Shown: positions 26,507 to 34,893, numbered from the stretch's first letter. The stretch is 64,000 nt of DNA from Emticicia sp. C21 (GCF_003418935.1 NZ_QVMT01000005.1:62279-126278), one strand, 5' to 3'. Notes: generated by a model from the sequence alone, not told the origin. Program-made: numbers and translations.

Positions 26507-27349
26507 TCAATGGTTTTTCTTGGGCGTAAAACCGTATTTTTCTTTAAATGCTTTGATGAAGTGCGAAACGCTCTCATACCCTATTTCAAGGCTGATTTCA
26601 GAAACGTTTTTGGAAGTGTTTTGTAGAAGAAAGGAAGCATACTCCAGCCGTTTGTTCTTTATCCAGGCGGCCGGAGAGGTATGAAATTGTTGCTCGAAAT
26701 CCCGTTTGAAGACAGAAAGACTTCTGCCTGAGATACGGGCTAATTCGTCAATGGATAATGGTTTCAGGTAATAGGTTTCCAGTAGGTATCCTAAATCTAT
26801 TTTTTGTCCCTGATAGATTTTGAAAAGTGTTCTTTTGAATTGATTGCTCCGGTCAAGTTCAAGCAAATGCAGCATCAATTCTGTGAATTTCAGTTTTAGA
26901 AACTGATTCATCAGATTAGTTCTGGCACTAAAGAAAGGAATCAATGAATCGACGAACTTATCAAAGTTTTCAGTGCTTTCTAAACTTAATATCTGTTCAA
27001 AAGGTCCTTCGGTTGAATCTTCAAATAAAGAAAGGTTTTGCGCAACAAATTCTTTTAAAAGGTTTTCAGGAAAGAAAAAAACAAGGCTTCGGTAGTTGCT
27101 GTCAATCGATTCATTCATCGAATAACAACCTCGCTGAAAAAAGAGAATCTGGCCTTTTTGTACGTGAATATCCTGGGTTGGAGAGATAAATTTCTTTTCG
27201 CCTTCTAATACATAAATAATGGCATGCTCTTCAAAAAAAATTTCGTTGCGGGATGGATAGACATTGTTCCGATAGGCTACGAATGTCATATCCTGAATCT
27301 TTAATGATTCAAATTCATTGGCACTTATAGAAGAGGGGACCCGAAGCAT
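26507..27349 (-). CDS. AraC-family transcriptional regulator
   Basis: A 280-residue regulator. The N-terminal half is a cupin-like sensor (IIYVLEGEKKFISPTQDIHVQKGQILFF) and the C-terminal 100 residues hold two helix-turn-helix motifs (IDELARISGRSLSVFKRDF and VSEISLEIGYESVSHFIKAFKEKYGFTP). The group resembles cytoplasmic AraC regulators of Bacteroidota; the ligand is unknown. It starts four bases after the mlaF stop, so it is likely in the mlaE-mlaF transcript, and lies 130 bp upstream of leuC in the same direction. Control of either neighbour is possible but not shown. Confidence 0.9.
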   Translation of the reverse strand: MLRVPSSISANEFESLKIQDMTFVAYRNNVYPSRNEIFFEEHAIIYVLEGEKKFISPTQDIHVQKGQILFFQRGCYSMNESIDSNYRSLVFFFPENLLKEFVAQNLSLFEDSTEGPFEQILSLESTENFDKFVDSLIPFFSARTNLMNQFLKLKFTELMLHLLELDRSNQFKRTLFKIYQGQKIDLGYLLETYYLKPLSIDELARISGRSLSVFKRDFEQQFHTSPAAWIKNKRLEYASFLLQNTSKNVSEISLEIGYESVSHFIKAFKEKYGFTPKKNH

Positions 27350-27353
27350 GATA

Positions 27354-28112
27354 TTATTTACGTTTTTCGGCTCTCATTTTCGTCAAGGCTTTATTAGAGA
27401 ATACGAATTCTTCTAATTCAGGTATAGTGGTATCAAGTATGGTCTGGCTGTTACCCTCCCATAGTTTTTTTCCTTTATACAGAAACATAATATAATCACC
27501 GATAGAAAGTACAGAGTTCATATCGTGGGTGATAATTACGGTAGTAGTTTTATATTCTTCTGTAATTTCCTTAATTAATTCATCAATTTTGATAGAGGTC
27601 AATGGGTCAAGACCCGAGTTTGGTTCATCACAAAACAAATATTTAGGATTCATCACGATAGCTCGTGCAATACCTACGCGTTTTTTCATCCCACCAGATA
27701 TTTCAGAGGGCATCCGGTTGCCTGTTCCCTCTAATCCTACCCGTTGCAAACAAAACTCTACACGGTCTCTTTTTTCGGCTTCCGGCATTTCGGTAAGCAT
27801 ATCCAAAGGGAATTGCACATTGTTATGAACAGTCTGCGAATCAAACAAGGCGCCTCCCTGAAAAAGCACACCCATTTCCCGACGGATATTTTTCTTGTCT
27901 TCTTCTTCGCCTATATAGAAATCCCGGCCATCGTAAAGCGTAGCACCCTTTTCAGGTCGTACCAAATCAAGCATACATTTCAACAATACGCTTTTTCCAG
28001 TACCACTTGCGCCAATAACTAAGCTCGTCTGACCTTTTTTAAATGTACCACTAACATTATCTAATACCTGGCGGTCATTGAAAGACTTCGAAATGTGTTT
28101 GATTTCTATCAT
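27354..28112 (-). CDS. mlaF: ABC transporter ATP-binding protein of the Mla phospholipid-transport type
   Basis: A 252-residue ATPase with Walker A GASGTGKS, signature ISGGMKKRVGIARAI, Walker B YLFCDEPNSGLDP and a switch histidine in VIITHDMNS. The PNSGLDP form and the size fit MlaF/Ttg2A, which powers lipid exchange between inner and outer membranes. It follows the MlaE-type permease by 61 bp. The MCE-domain partner MlaD is not in the window and must be elsewhere. Confidence 0.92.
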   Translation of the reverse strand: MIEIKHISKSFNDRQVLDNVSGTFKKGQTSLVIGASGTGKSVLLKCMLDLVRPEKGATLYDGRDFYIGEEEDKKNIRREMGVLFQGGALFDSQTVHNNVQFPLDMLTEMPEAEKRDRVEFCLQRVGLEGTGNRMPSEISGGMKKRVGIARAIVMNPKYLFCDEPNSGLDPLTSIKIDELIKEITEEYKTTTVIITHDMNSVLSIGDYIMFLYKGKKLWEGNSQTILDTTIPELEEFVFSNKALTKMRAEKRK

Positions 28113-28173
28113 ATAATCTCAATCCTGAATTGCAGTATAAATAGGAATGTGCTTCTTTTCCTTTAATCAATTT

Positions 28174-28905
28174 CTATGTTAATAACTCTGCTAATAAATA
28201 ATCAGCTATCAAAACCGCAATACAGCTATTAGTTACAGCAGCGGTACTCGCCTGCCCTACTTCTAATGCTCCACCACTAGTATAATAACCTTTAAAAGCA
28301 GAGATAGTAGAAATAAGAAAACCGAATACAAAGGCTTTAATAATAGCAATAAAAACGTTGAAAGGAATAAAAGAGTATCGGATGCCGTAGATATAATCTT
28401 CCGGGGTGATAATACCTGTTAAAGTACCTGCCAGGTAACCACCCATAATACCTAAGAAACCAGAGAGAATAGCTAATAAAGGAAAAGTAAAAATTGAAGC
28501 TAAGAGTTTAGGCAATACCAGATAAGAAGCTGAATTGATACCCATTACTTCTAAAGCATCAATTTGTTCAGTAATTTTCATGGTTCCCAACTCACCAGCG
28601 ATATTAGAACCTACTTTTCCGGCCAATACCACACACATAAATGTGGAAGAAAGCTCAAGGAGGGTCATATCCCGCACAATATTACTCACGATGTATACAG
28701 GTATTAACGGACTCACTAAGTTTGCCCGGGTTTGTACGCAGGTTACCGCACCAATAAAGACTGCTACAATGGCAACGATAAATATAGAACTAATACCAAT
28801 GTTTAAACACTCGTCTAAAAACCTATTCCAATATACTTTGAACGTCTCTCGTCTGGTAAATAGTTTTCCCAGAAATATTAAATACCTTCCTACAATAGAA
28901 AACAT
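28174..28905 (-). CDS. mlaE: MlaE-family lipid ABC transporter permease
   Basis: A 243-residue inner membrane protein with the MlaE topology: an amphipathic start (GRYLIFLGKLFTRRETFKVYW), about five membrane helices and the conserved cytoplasmic segment IAGELGTMKITEQIDALEVMGINS. A late FGFLISTISAFKGYYTSGGA motif is also characteristic. With MlaF it would form the inner membrane part of a phospholipid trafficking system. A good -7 box lies 30 bp upstream. Confidence 0.93.
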   Translation of the reverse strand: MFSIVGRYLIFLGKLFTRRETFKVYWNRFLDECLNIGISSIFIVAIVAVFIGAVTCVQTRANLVSPLIPVYIVSNIVRDMTLLELSSTFMCVVLAGKVGSNIAGELGTMKITEQIDALEVMGINSASYLVLPKLLASIFTFPLLAILSGFLGIMGGYLAGTLTGIITPEDYIYGIRYSFIPFNVFIAIIKAFVFGFLISTISAFKGYYTSGGALEVGQASTAAVTNSCIAVLIADYLLAELLT

Positions 28906-28934
28906 AATTTTAAGCTAAGTTTTTAACGATATTT

Positions 28935-28943
28935 GCAAAGATA
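28935..28943 (-). promoter_or_regulatory. -7 box TATCTTTGC upstream of mlaE
   Basis: An exact match to TAnnTTTGC on the minus strand, 30 bp before the mlaE ATG. The -33 box is not clear. Confidence 0.55.
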
Positions 28944-29028
28944 AGCAATTGTTTAATAACGCATTTTAGTTATGGTATTTATATTCAAAAACCAATCCAA
29001 TTGCAAAAAACACTTTAATTAACAGATA

Positions 29029-29736
29029 ATGAGCCACAAACTAATAGTTGTTACTGGAGGTACCAGAGGAATCGGCCGAGCAATCGTTGAAATATTTGCT
29101 AAAAACGGATTCGATATAGTAGTATCAGCCCGAAAAAGAAAAGATTTACAGGAATTACAGAGTTTTATTAATACTGAATATAAAGTTAACTGCTTTACTT
29201 ATGCCGCCAATTTAGCAAAAAAAGAACAAGTAAGGGGTTTAGTAGATTTTATTCAATTACTTAGCCGACCTGTTGATATTTTAGTGAATAATGCTGGCAA
29301 CTTTATTCCAGGGAATATTTATGAGGAAGAAGATGGAATATTAGAAAATCTTATAGAAACTAATTTGTATAGCGCATACCACCTGACAAGAGGTTTAGTA
29401 AAAGGCATGATAGCGCAGAAAAGCGGGCACATTTTTAATATGTGTTCGGTTGCCAGCCTGATGGCATATCCGAATGGTGGGTCTTATAGCATTTCTAAAT
29501 TTGCTTTATTGGGTTTTAGCAAAGGATTAAGAGAAGAATTGAAGCCTTATAACATAAAGGTCACTTCTATTATGCCTGGAGCCGTATTAACCGATAGCTG
29601 GGCAGGTGTAGATATTCCAGCAGAAAGATTTATGAGCGCTGATGATGTAGCAAAAACTATCTGGACTGCCTATAATTTATCTGATAGTGCTGTAATTGAG
29701 GAGATTGTGATGCGACCGCAAAAAGGGGATATTTAA
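29029..29736 (+). CDS. Short-chain dehydrogenase/reductase
   Basis: A 235-residue NAD(P)-dependent oxidoreductase with the Rossmann motif TGGTRGIG (residues 9-16), NNAG at 87-90, and the catalytic Ser140, Tyr153 and Lys157 in SYSISK. Arg at 35-37 after the second strand (SARKRK) suggests NADP(H). The substrate cannot be assigned; the sequence resembles the FabG/3-ketoacyl reductase-like SDRs in general form. It is divergent from mlaE and followed by a strong bidirectional terminator. Confidence 0.92.
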   Translation: MSHKLIVVTGGTRGIGRAIVEIFAKNGFDIVVSARKRKDLQELQSFINTEYKVNCFTYAANLAKKEQVRGLVDFIQLLSRPVDILVNNAGNFIPGNIYEEEDGILENLIETNLYSAYHLTRGLVKGMIAQKSGHIFNMCSVASLMAYPNGGSYSISKFALLGFSKGLREELKPYNIKVTSIMPGAVLTDSWAGVDIPAERFMSADDVAKTIWTAYNLSDSAVIEEIVMRPQKGDI

Positions 29737-29750
29737 AATATTCAAATCTA

Positions 29751-29793
29751 AAAACGAAGAAAGCCGACTCTCCAAGCCGGCTTTCTTCGTTTT
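29751..29793. terminator. Bidirectional intrinsic terminator between the SDR gene and pdhA
   Basis: An 18-bp stem, AAAACGAAGAAAGCCG on the left (from 29751) against CGGCTTTCTTCGTTTT on the right (to 29793), with A and T flanks that suit both directions. It serves two convergent genes. Confidence 0.88.
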
Positions 29794-29835
29794 TGCGAAA
29801 ACACTAAGAAAACAAAGGAATAATTTCGTATATGT

Positions 29836-29855
29836 GTGCGGATTTAAGTCCGCAC
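29836..29855. repeat. REP-like palindrome (GTGCGGA type)
   Basis: GTGCGGATTT is followed by its near-perfect reverse complement (one mismatch). It lies in the pdhA-SDR gap after the terminator and belongs to a different family from the other palindromes here. Confidence 0.65.
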
Positions 29856-29887
29856 TTGTAAGATGACAGTTCCTTTGTTATTTTAGC

Positions 29888-29905
29888 CACCGAATTCATT
29901 CGGTG
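29888..29905. repeat. REP-like palindrome (CACCGAAT type)
   Basis: CACCGAAT and ATTCGGTG form a perfect 8-bp stem with a two-base loop, 22 bp beyond the pdhA stop. Only 32 bp separate it from the previous palindrome. Confidence 0.6.
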
Positions 29906-29927
29906 AAACTCGGGGTATATGCTTCAA

Positions 29928-30944
29928 CTACTCTCTCAAAAAAGGATAATCAGACTGCACATAAATATCATCGAATGCCGTTTCTGCTTTAGGGAATGGA
30001 GATTCTTCAGCAAATTTCACTGATTCTTCTACTTTCGCTTTCACACGGTTATCGATTTCTTCTAATTCTGCTTCTGTAGCAATACCATTCTTTAAAATAC
30101 GATCTTTGACAAGTTCCAATGGGTCCCGGCTTTTCCACTCTTCTACTTCGTCTTTGGTTCGATATTTTTGTGGGTCAGACATTGAGTGACCACGGAAACG
30201 GTACGTTTTAAATTCTAAGAAAGTCGGGCCTTCACCAGCTCTAGCACGGTCAGCGGCACGTTTTACAGCTTCGTGTACCATTTCAACATCCATCGCATCA
30301 ACTGGCTCTGCTGGCATGTCATAAGATTCACCGATAGTATATAATTCTCTTACATTTGATGTACGAGCTACAGATGTACCCATGGCATAACCGTTGTTTT
30401 CAACGATGAAAATAACTGGCAATTTCCAGGTCATAGCCATGTTGAAAGCTTCGTGCAATGCACCCTGACGTACCGCACCATCACCAAAATAACACATACA
30501 AAGGTTTTGTGTACCTTTATATTTTTCAGCGAAAGCGATACCTGCACCTAAAGGAATCTGTGCACCTACGATACCATGACCACCGATAAAGTTTACCTCT
30601 TTATCAAAAATGTGCATCGAACCGCCTTTACCTTTAGTTGTACCTGTTTCTTTACCATATAGTTCGGCCATTATTTTATTAGGGTCTGTGCCTAATGCTA
30701 GTGGGTGACCATGGTCTCTATAGGCTGTAATCCACTTATCGTCTTTAGTTAAGGCTGAAACCGCTCCTGAAGAACAAGCTTCCTGCCCGATATATAAGTG
30801 ACAAAATCCACGAATCTTTTGCTGTCCATACAACTGTCCGGCTTTTTCTTCAAATTTTCTTTGAAGATACATAGACTCGTACCAATACATATATGTTTCC
30901 TTGCTGTATTTTACCTTTGGTGCTTTTTCTTTCGTAGCTGCCAT
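29928..30944 (-). CDS. pdhA: Pyruvate dehydrogenase E1 component, alpha subunit
   Basis: The 338-residue subunit of the thiamine-diphosphate enzyme that decarboxylates pyruvate for acetyl-CoA synthesis. It has the ThDP motif GDGAVRQGALHEAFNMA ending in VIFIVENNGYAMGT, the start YESMYLQRKFEEKAGQLYGQQKIRGFCHLYIGQEA, and the phosphorylation-loop-like YRFRGHSMSDPQKYR. The beta subunit is not adjacent, as is common in this phylum. A -7 box lies about 50 bp upstream. Confidence 0.95.
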   Translation of the reverse strand: MAATKEKAPKVKYSKETYMYWYESMYLQRKFEEKAGQLYGQQKIRGFCHLYIGQEACSSGAVSALTKDDKWITAYRDHGHPLALGTDPNKIMAELYGKETGTTKGKGGSMHIFDKEVNFIGGHGIVGAQIPLGAGIAFAEKYKGTQNLCMCYFGDGAVRQGALHEAFNMAMTWKLPVIFIVENNGYAMGTSVARTSNVRELYTIGESYDMPAEPVDAMDVEMVHEAVKRAADRARAGEGPTFLEFKTYRFRGHSMSDPQKYRTKDEVEEWKSRDPLELVKDRILKNGIATEAELEEIDNRVKAKVEESVKFAEESPFPKAETAFDDIYVQSDYPFLRE

Positions 30945-30994
30945 CTGAATCTATTTTGCTTAAAATTTATAAATGCATTTTTGCTTAGAGGGTA

Positions 30995-31003
30995 GCAAAT
31001 TTA
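30995..31003 (-). promoter_or_regulatory. -7 box TAAATTTGC upstream of pdhA
   Basis: An exact TAnnTTTGC match on the minus strand, 51 bp before the pdhA start. No clear -33 TTTG. Confidence 0.5.
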
Positions 31004-31126
31004 GGAATTAAATCATTATGGAAGAAAAATATTGAGATATTCTATTGATTTATGTAGGCAATTAAGCGGAATTATTACATTAATTTTTTCTAAATATATT
31101 GGTCAGATGAAATATGCTCGTCTTAA

Positions 31127-31302
31127 TTAATATATTATCCCTACGGGATATTAAGAAAAGGTGGCGATTTTTTATCTACTGATATACCGTCCCTACGGGA
31201 CTGATACCTTGAAAATTCATTATTCAATATCCCGTAGGGATGTGATATCGGTAGATAAATCAAAGAAAAAAACTTCTAAGTCCCGTAGGGACGATATATT
31301 AA
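31127..31302. repeat. Composite inverted-repeat element (CCCTACGGG family), copy A
   Basis: A 176-bp element with terminal inverted repeats starting TTAATATAT. It holds four core units in a fixed order: ATCCCTACGGGAT (31137-31149), GTCCCTACGGGAC (31189-31201), ATCCCGTAGGGAT (31229-31241) and GTCCCGTAGGGAC (31280-31292). Units 1 and 4 and units 2 and 3 are opposed, and the spacers also pair (TTTATCTACTGATAT with ATATCGGTAGATAAA), so the whole can fold into one long arm. A diverged copy with the same order is at 38013-38184. It lies between the pdhA promoter and the rpsJ terminator; the rest of the 30945-31407 gap shows nothing else. Confidence 0.85.
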
Positions 31303-31353
31303 AATCTTCCAATCTTCTATTTATTGAATGAAATATGAATAACCGAAACCCAC

Positions 31354-31382
31354 AAAAAAAGCCTCTGAACAAATCCAGAGGC
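31354..31382 (-). terminator. Intrinsic terminator after rpsJ
   Basis: A GCCTCTG/CAGAGGC stem (31361-31367 with 31376-31382) is followed on the minus strand by seven T. It ends the transcript right after rpsJ. Confidence 0.88.
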
Positions 31383-31407
31383 CTCTCACATCAGTATTAA
31401 GAGATAA

Positions 31408-31713
31408 CTATACTTTAATCTCTACGTCAACACCACTTGGTAATTCCAATTTCATCAACGCGTCAACAGTTTTCGGACTAGCCGAGTAAATGTCGATCAG
31501 ACGTTTGTAAGTACATAACTGGAACTGCTCACGTGATTTTTTATTAACGTGCGGAGAACGTAATACAGTGAAGATTTCTTTGCGAGTAGGCAACGGAATT
31601 GGTCCGCTTACAACGGCTCCGGTAGATTTTACAGCCTTCACGATTCTCTCAGCCGATTTGTCCACTAGGTTGTGGTCAAATGACTTTAATTTGATTCTGA
31701 TTTTTTGTGACAT
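31408..31713 (-). CDS. rpsJ: 30S ribosomal protein S10
   Basis: The 101-residue protein is full length and canonical for Bacteroidota: [59 protein letters not shown] and the end [12 protein letters not shown]10 is part of the 30S head and of antitermination complexes with NusB. In most bacteria it opens or sits within the S10 operon next to rplC; here it is alone between pdhA and recF, with its own -7 box, a structured leader and a terminator. Whether a second copy exists elsewhere cannot be seen. Confidence 0.98.
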   Translation of the reverse strand: MSQKIRIKLKSFDHNLVDKSAERIVKAVKSTGAVVSGPIPLPTRKEIFTVLRSPHVNKKSREQFQLCTYKRLIDIYSASPKTVDALMKLELPSGVDVEIKV

Positions 31714-31799
31714 TGGTTCAAAATTTTTTAGATGAACCCCTCCGAAAGAACCATTTGCTTCAGAAAAGGGGCAAAAAAATGCGTCGATTTTTTCAACGC
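31714..31799 (-). promoter_or_regulatory. Putative structured 5' leader of rpsJ
   Basis: The predicted untranslated leader of about 85 nt can form three stem-loops. One is at the very 5' end (GCGTTGA with TCGACGC, 31781-31799), one is centred on CCCC/GGGG (31737-31740 with 31668-31671 offset to 31768-31771), and one (GGTTCA with TGAACC, 31715-31738) ends two bases before the ATG. The last two share bases 31737-31738, so they would compete. This suggests translational or attenuation control, perhaps by S10 itself. It is an inference from folding by eye. Confidence 0.4.
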
Positions 31800-31803
31800 G
31801 GGT

Positions 31804-31812
31804 GCAAAGGTA
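31804..31812 (-). promoter_or_regulatory. -7 box TACCTTTGC upstream of rpsJ
   Basis: An exact TAnnTTTGC match on the minus strand. It predicts a transcript start near 31799, which coincides with the base of the first leader hairpin. Confidence 0.6.
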
Positions 31813-31887
31813 CGGAAAAGTTTTAGAAAAAGAAGAATGGAGAACGGAAAAAGTGAAATAAAAAGCTGAAAAATAAGCAGTTACACT

Positions 31888-32994
31888 TTATGAGTTTATA
31901 GTCTTATGTTCAGGCGTAATAGTAAAATACTTGACCTCTGCTGTCACCTCCTCCAGAATCTTCTGCGTCCGTTCAGGGCGGGCATCAGTAATAAACACTT
32001 GTCCGAAAGTATGATTATTGATACTTTCAACCAGACTATGTATTCTTCTGTCATCCAGTTTATCGAAAATATCATCTAGTAGCAGAATCGGCTTTGTTTC
32101 TCGTAGGGTTTCAATCATTTCAAACTGTGCCAGACGAAGCGCCATCACAAATGATTTCTGTTGACCTTGTGAGCCAAATTTTTTGATAGGGTAAGTATCA
32201 ATCTCAAATATATAATCGTCTTTATGTATCCCTTTCGTCGTGCGTTGAGCCCTTACATCAGTTTGTCTATTTAATCTGAACTCCTGTAGAAATTCCCCAC
32301 TGGCTACTTCGGATTCATAAATTATTTCAACTTCCTCTCGACCATCGCTGATAATTGCATAATGCTTTTTGAATATCGGCAAAAAAGTATCTACAAAGTT
32401 TCTTCTTTGTTTATAGATACGCAAAGCCAACTTCACCAGAGGGTCCGAATACGTATCCAATAAATCCTGGTCGATGAAGTTTCTATCGGCAAATATTTTT
32501 AGAAGACTGTTTCTTTGCTCTAAAATGCGGTTGTATTGTTGGTAATCATTCAGATACTCATTATCCATTTGCGAGAGCACTCCATCAAAAAACCGTCGTC
32601 TTTCGTCGCTTCCTTCTTTAATCAGTTCTGTATCATCTGGCGCAATTAATACTACCGGAAATTGACCGATATGGTCAGAAATCCGCTCATAGGGTTTCTT
32701 TTCGTGCATTAATATTTTACGCTGACCACGCTGAATAGAACAGGTAATCTGATGGGTACGGTTATTTTTTTTGAAAACCCCATCAATCAGCATAAACTCG
32801 GCATAGTGATTGATATTGTGGGCATCCTGATGATGGATAGAACTTTTGCTTAAGGCAAGAAAATAGATGGAATCAAGCAGATTAGTTTTCCCACTTCCAT
32901 TTTCACCAACAATACAGTTTACCTGTGGAGAGAAATTGTAAGAGGCTTCTTCGTAATTTTTAAAGTTAGAGAGATAGATTTTTTCTAAAAACAT
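31888..32994 (-). CDS. recF: DNA replication and repair protein RecF
   Basis: RecF is an SMC-like ATPase that helps load RecA at gaps. The start at 32994 (MFLEKIYLSNFKNYEEA) matches the family; an upstream ATG at 33015 adds seven residues. Walker A is GENGSGKTNLLD, a QGQQKSFVMALRLAQ signature is present, and Walker B is PILLLDDIFDKLDDRR. The length of 368 residues is normal. It is not beside dnaA or dnaN, which is usual in Bacteroidota, and no DUF721 gene follows. Confidence 0.96.
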   Translation of the reverse strand: MFLEKIYLSNFKNYEEASYNFSPQVNCIVGENGSGKTNLLDSIYFLALSKSSIHHQDAHNINHYAEFMLIDGVFKKNNRTHQITCSIQRGQRKILMHEKKPYERISDHIGQFPVVLIAPDDTELIKEGSDERRRFFDGVLSQMDNEYLNDYQQYNRILEQRNSLLKIFADRNFIDQDLLDTYSDPLVKLALRIYKQRRNFVDTFLPIFKKHYAIISDGREEVEIIYESEVASGEFLQEFRLNRQTDVRAQRTTKGIHKDDYIFEIDTYPIKKFGSQGQQKSFVMALRLAQFEMIETLRETKPILLLDDIFDKLDDRRIHSLVESINNHTFGQVFITDARPERTQKILEEVTAEVKYFTITPEHKTINS

Positions 32995-33116
32995 TCTGCT
33001 AGTTTCAATGACCAATATTTAACGCTACATTCAAATAATACGTACTACGAAATTACGAAATTTTTCGCAAATTTTTACTTTATTTGTATGCTCACTTTAC
33101 CTTAACCTATGGATTT

Positions 33117-34472
33117 ATGAACAAAAACACCCTCCTTTATTTCATTGCCGCCGTAGCTGCTACCGGTGGACTCTTATTTGGTTTTGATACCGGCGTTATC
33201 AATGTAGCCCTCCCCTCACTAAGAGCACGTTTTAACCCAAGTCCTGAAACAGAGGGTTGGATTGTAGGTGCGGTATTGGCAGGCGGTATGCTCGGGCCAT
33301 TTATCAGCGGGCCATTAACCGACGTTCTGGGCAGAAAGAAAATAAACATTGTAGCTTCACTGGTTTTCGTAGTAGGCTCAATCATTACTGCCGTTGCACC
33401 AAGTATTACTTTTTTGATTATCGGGCGTTTATTTCTGGGATTAGCTATTGGTATTGTAGCCTCTACTGTACCTTTATATTTAGCTGAAATTGCCCCAACC
33501 AATATGCGCGGACAATTGGTAACTTTCTTCCAATTAGCTATTACACTAGGTATTCTTCTTTCTTACGTAGTTGGGTATTTCTTTGCCGAGCATGAAGATG
33601 GTTGGAGAAGTATGTTCTGGGCAGGCTTCGTCCCGGCGGCTATCCTGTTTTTAGGAATGTTATTTGTACCTGAAAGCCCACGATGGTTAATAAGTAAAGG
33701 GCGAGAAACAGAGGCGTTAGAAGTATTGAATCGCCTGCGTGACCCAGAGCAAGCCAAACAAGAACTGGCCAATACCAAAAGAGTTATAGACAATGAGAAA
33801 CATAATAAAGCGAGTTGGAAAATGCTATTCAGCAAACGCCTCCGTATTCCTTTATTTATTGCCATCGGTATTTTCTTTATTCAGCAGTTTTCGGGTATCA
33901 ATGCCATTATCTATTTCTCTACTGATATTTTCAAAAATGTATTTCCGGAGGGTAATACTGCTGCTTTAGCTACAGTTGGGGTAGGAGTAACCAATTCATT
34001 AGCTACGATTTTTGCCATTATGTTCCTGGATAAATGGGGGCGTAAACCATTATTATATACAGGTTTGATTGGTACCGCTATCTGTTTATCAAGTGTAGGT
34101 TTAGCATTTTTCCTGAAAGATTCTTTAAATCCTGGCTTACAACAATTCATGTTGGTAGGTGGGGTATATACCTATATTATTTTCTTTGCCATTAGCCTAG
34201 GACCCTTAGGTTGGCTATTGATTTCGGAGATTTACCCATTAAAAATCAGAGGATTTGCTTCCAGTATGGGTAGTTTCAATCACTGGGTATTTGATTTTTG
34301 TGTGGCTTATACCTTCCCGATTATGGCCGCTACTTCTTTGGGTACCAATGGTGGTATCTTTGGAATTTATACCGTTGTGGTATTATTAGGGCTACTTTTT
34401 GCCAAATTTATCGTTTTTGAAACCAAAGGCATGAGTTTGGAAGATATTGAGGAGAAATGGAAGTATAGTTAA
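33117..34472 (+). CDS. Sugar porter family MFS transporter
   Basis: A 12-helix permease of about 451 residues in the XylE/GLUT-like sugar porter group. Family motifs are intact: RxGRK-type loops (DVLGRKK after helix 2, DKWGRKP in the second half), the PESPRWL motif after helix 6 and the QQFSGINAIIYF motif in helix 7. The likely substrate is a hexose or pentose with proton symport. The start at 33117 (MNKNTLLYFIAAVAAT) fits the family; the ATG at 33084 would add eleven unlikely residues and overlap a near-consensus -7 box (TTTATTTG, about 33080). Confidence 0.93.
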   Translation: MNKNTLLYFIAAVAATGGLLFGFDTGVINVALPSLRARFNPSPETEGWIVGAVLAGGMLGPFISGPLTDVLGRKKINIVASLVFVVGSIITAVAPSITFLIIGRLFLGLAIGIVASTVPLYLAEIAPTNMRGQLVTFFQLAITLGILLSYVVGYFFAEHEDGWRSMFWAGFVPAAILFLGMLFVPESPRWLISKGRETEALEVLNRLRDPEQAKQELANTKRVIDNEKHNKASWKMLFSKRLRIPLFIAIGIFFIQQFSGINAIIYFSTDIFKNVFPEGNTAALATVGVGVTNSLATIFAIMFLDKWGRKPLLYTGLIGTAICLSSVGLAFFLKDSLNPGLQQFMLVGGVYTYIIFFAISLGPLGWLLISEIYPLKIRGFASSMGSFNHWVFDFCVAYTFPIMAATSLGTNGGIFGIYTVVVLLGLLFAKFIVFETKGMSLEDIEEKWKYS

Positions 34473-34512
34473 TCGGAGAGGATTTTTGGAACTATTTATT
34501 GTTGTTTTCTTA

Positions 34513-34534
34513 GAGACGTAATGCATTACGTCTC
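34513..34534. repeat. Perfect 22-bp palindrome (GAGACGTAATG half-site), copy 1
   Basis: GAGACGTAATG is followed by its exact reverse complement. It lies 41 bp after the sugar transporter stop. A second, nearly identical palindrome lies 84 bp further on. Confidence 0.85.
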
Positions 34535-34618
34535 CAAGGGACTGTCCAATCAGATATATTATGATTAAGGAGATATTTTTTCCAAAAAAGATAGACTAAA
34601 CCTATTTATAGACCCCTG

Positions 34619-34640
34619 GAGACGTAATGCATTATGTCTC
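34619..34640. repeat. 22-bp palindrome (GAGACGTAATG half-site), copy 2
   Basis: It matches copy 1 except for one base that breaks the symmetry once. The flanks CTCCAAGGG (after copy 1) and CCCCTGGAG (before copy 2) are themselves near inverted repeats, so the pair looks like one composite element of about 130 bp. The rest of the 34473-34999 gap holds only the atpD promoter. Confidence 0.8.
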
Positions 34641-34893
34641 TACAAAATTTTCCTTTTGGTAACTTTTAGTTTATACACTTCTCTAATTAAACCCGTAACT
34701 TTTTTACGTCATATTTTAATTCGGCTTTAATTCTTTTTTATTCAATGGTTGCAAAGACGTTTATCAAGCATTCATCGATGGTTTATACGGGAATTTCTCG
34801 ATTTTTTACCAAAATCATATTTTGGTTTTATTAATAATAATGTCCTGAAAGAGGGGGGCTATCTAAAAAAAATACAAAATCCTTGCATAAGAT

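Noticed and set aside
31127-31302. Regular recurrence of CCCTACGGG units taken as a possible CRISPR array
   Set aside because: Only four units, in opposing orientation and with unequal spacers that pair with each other; no cas gene nearby.
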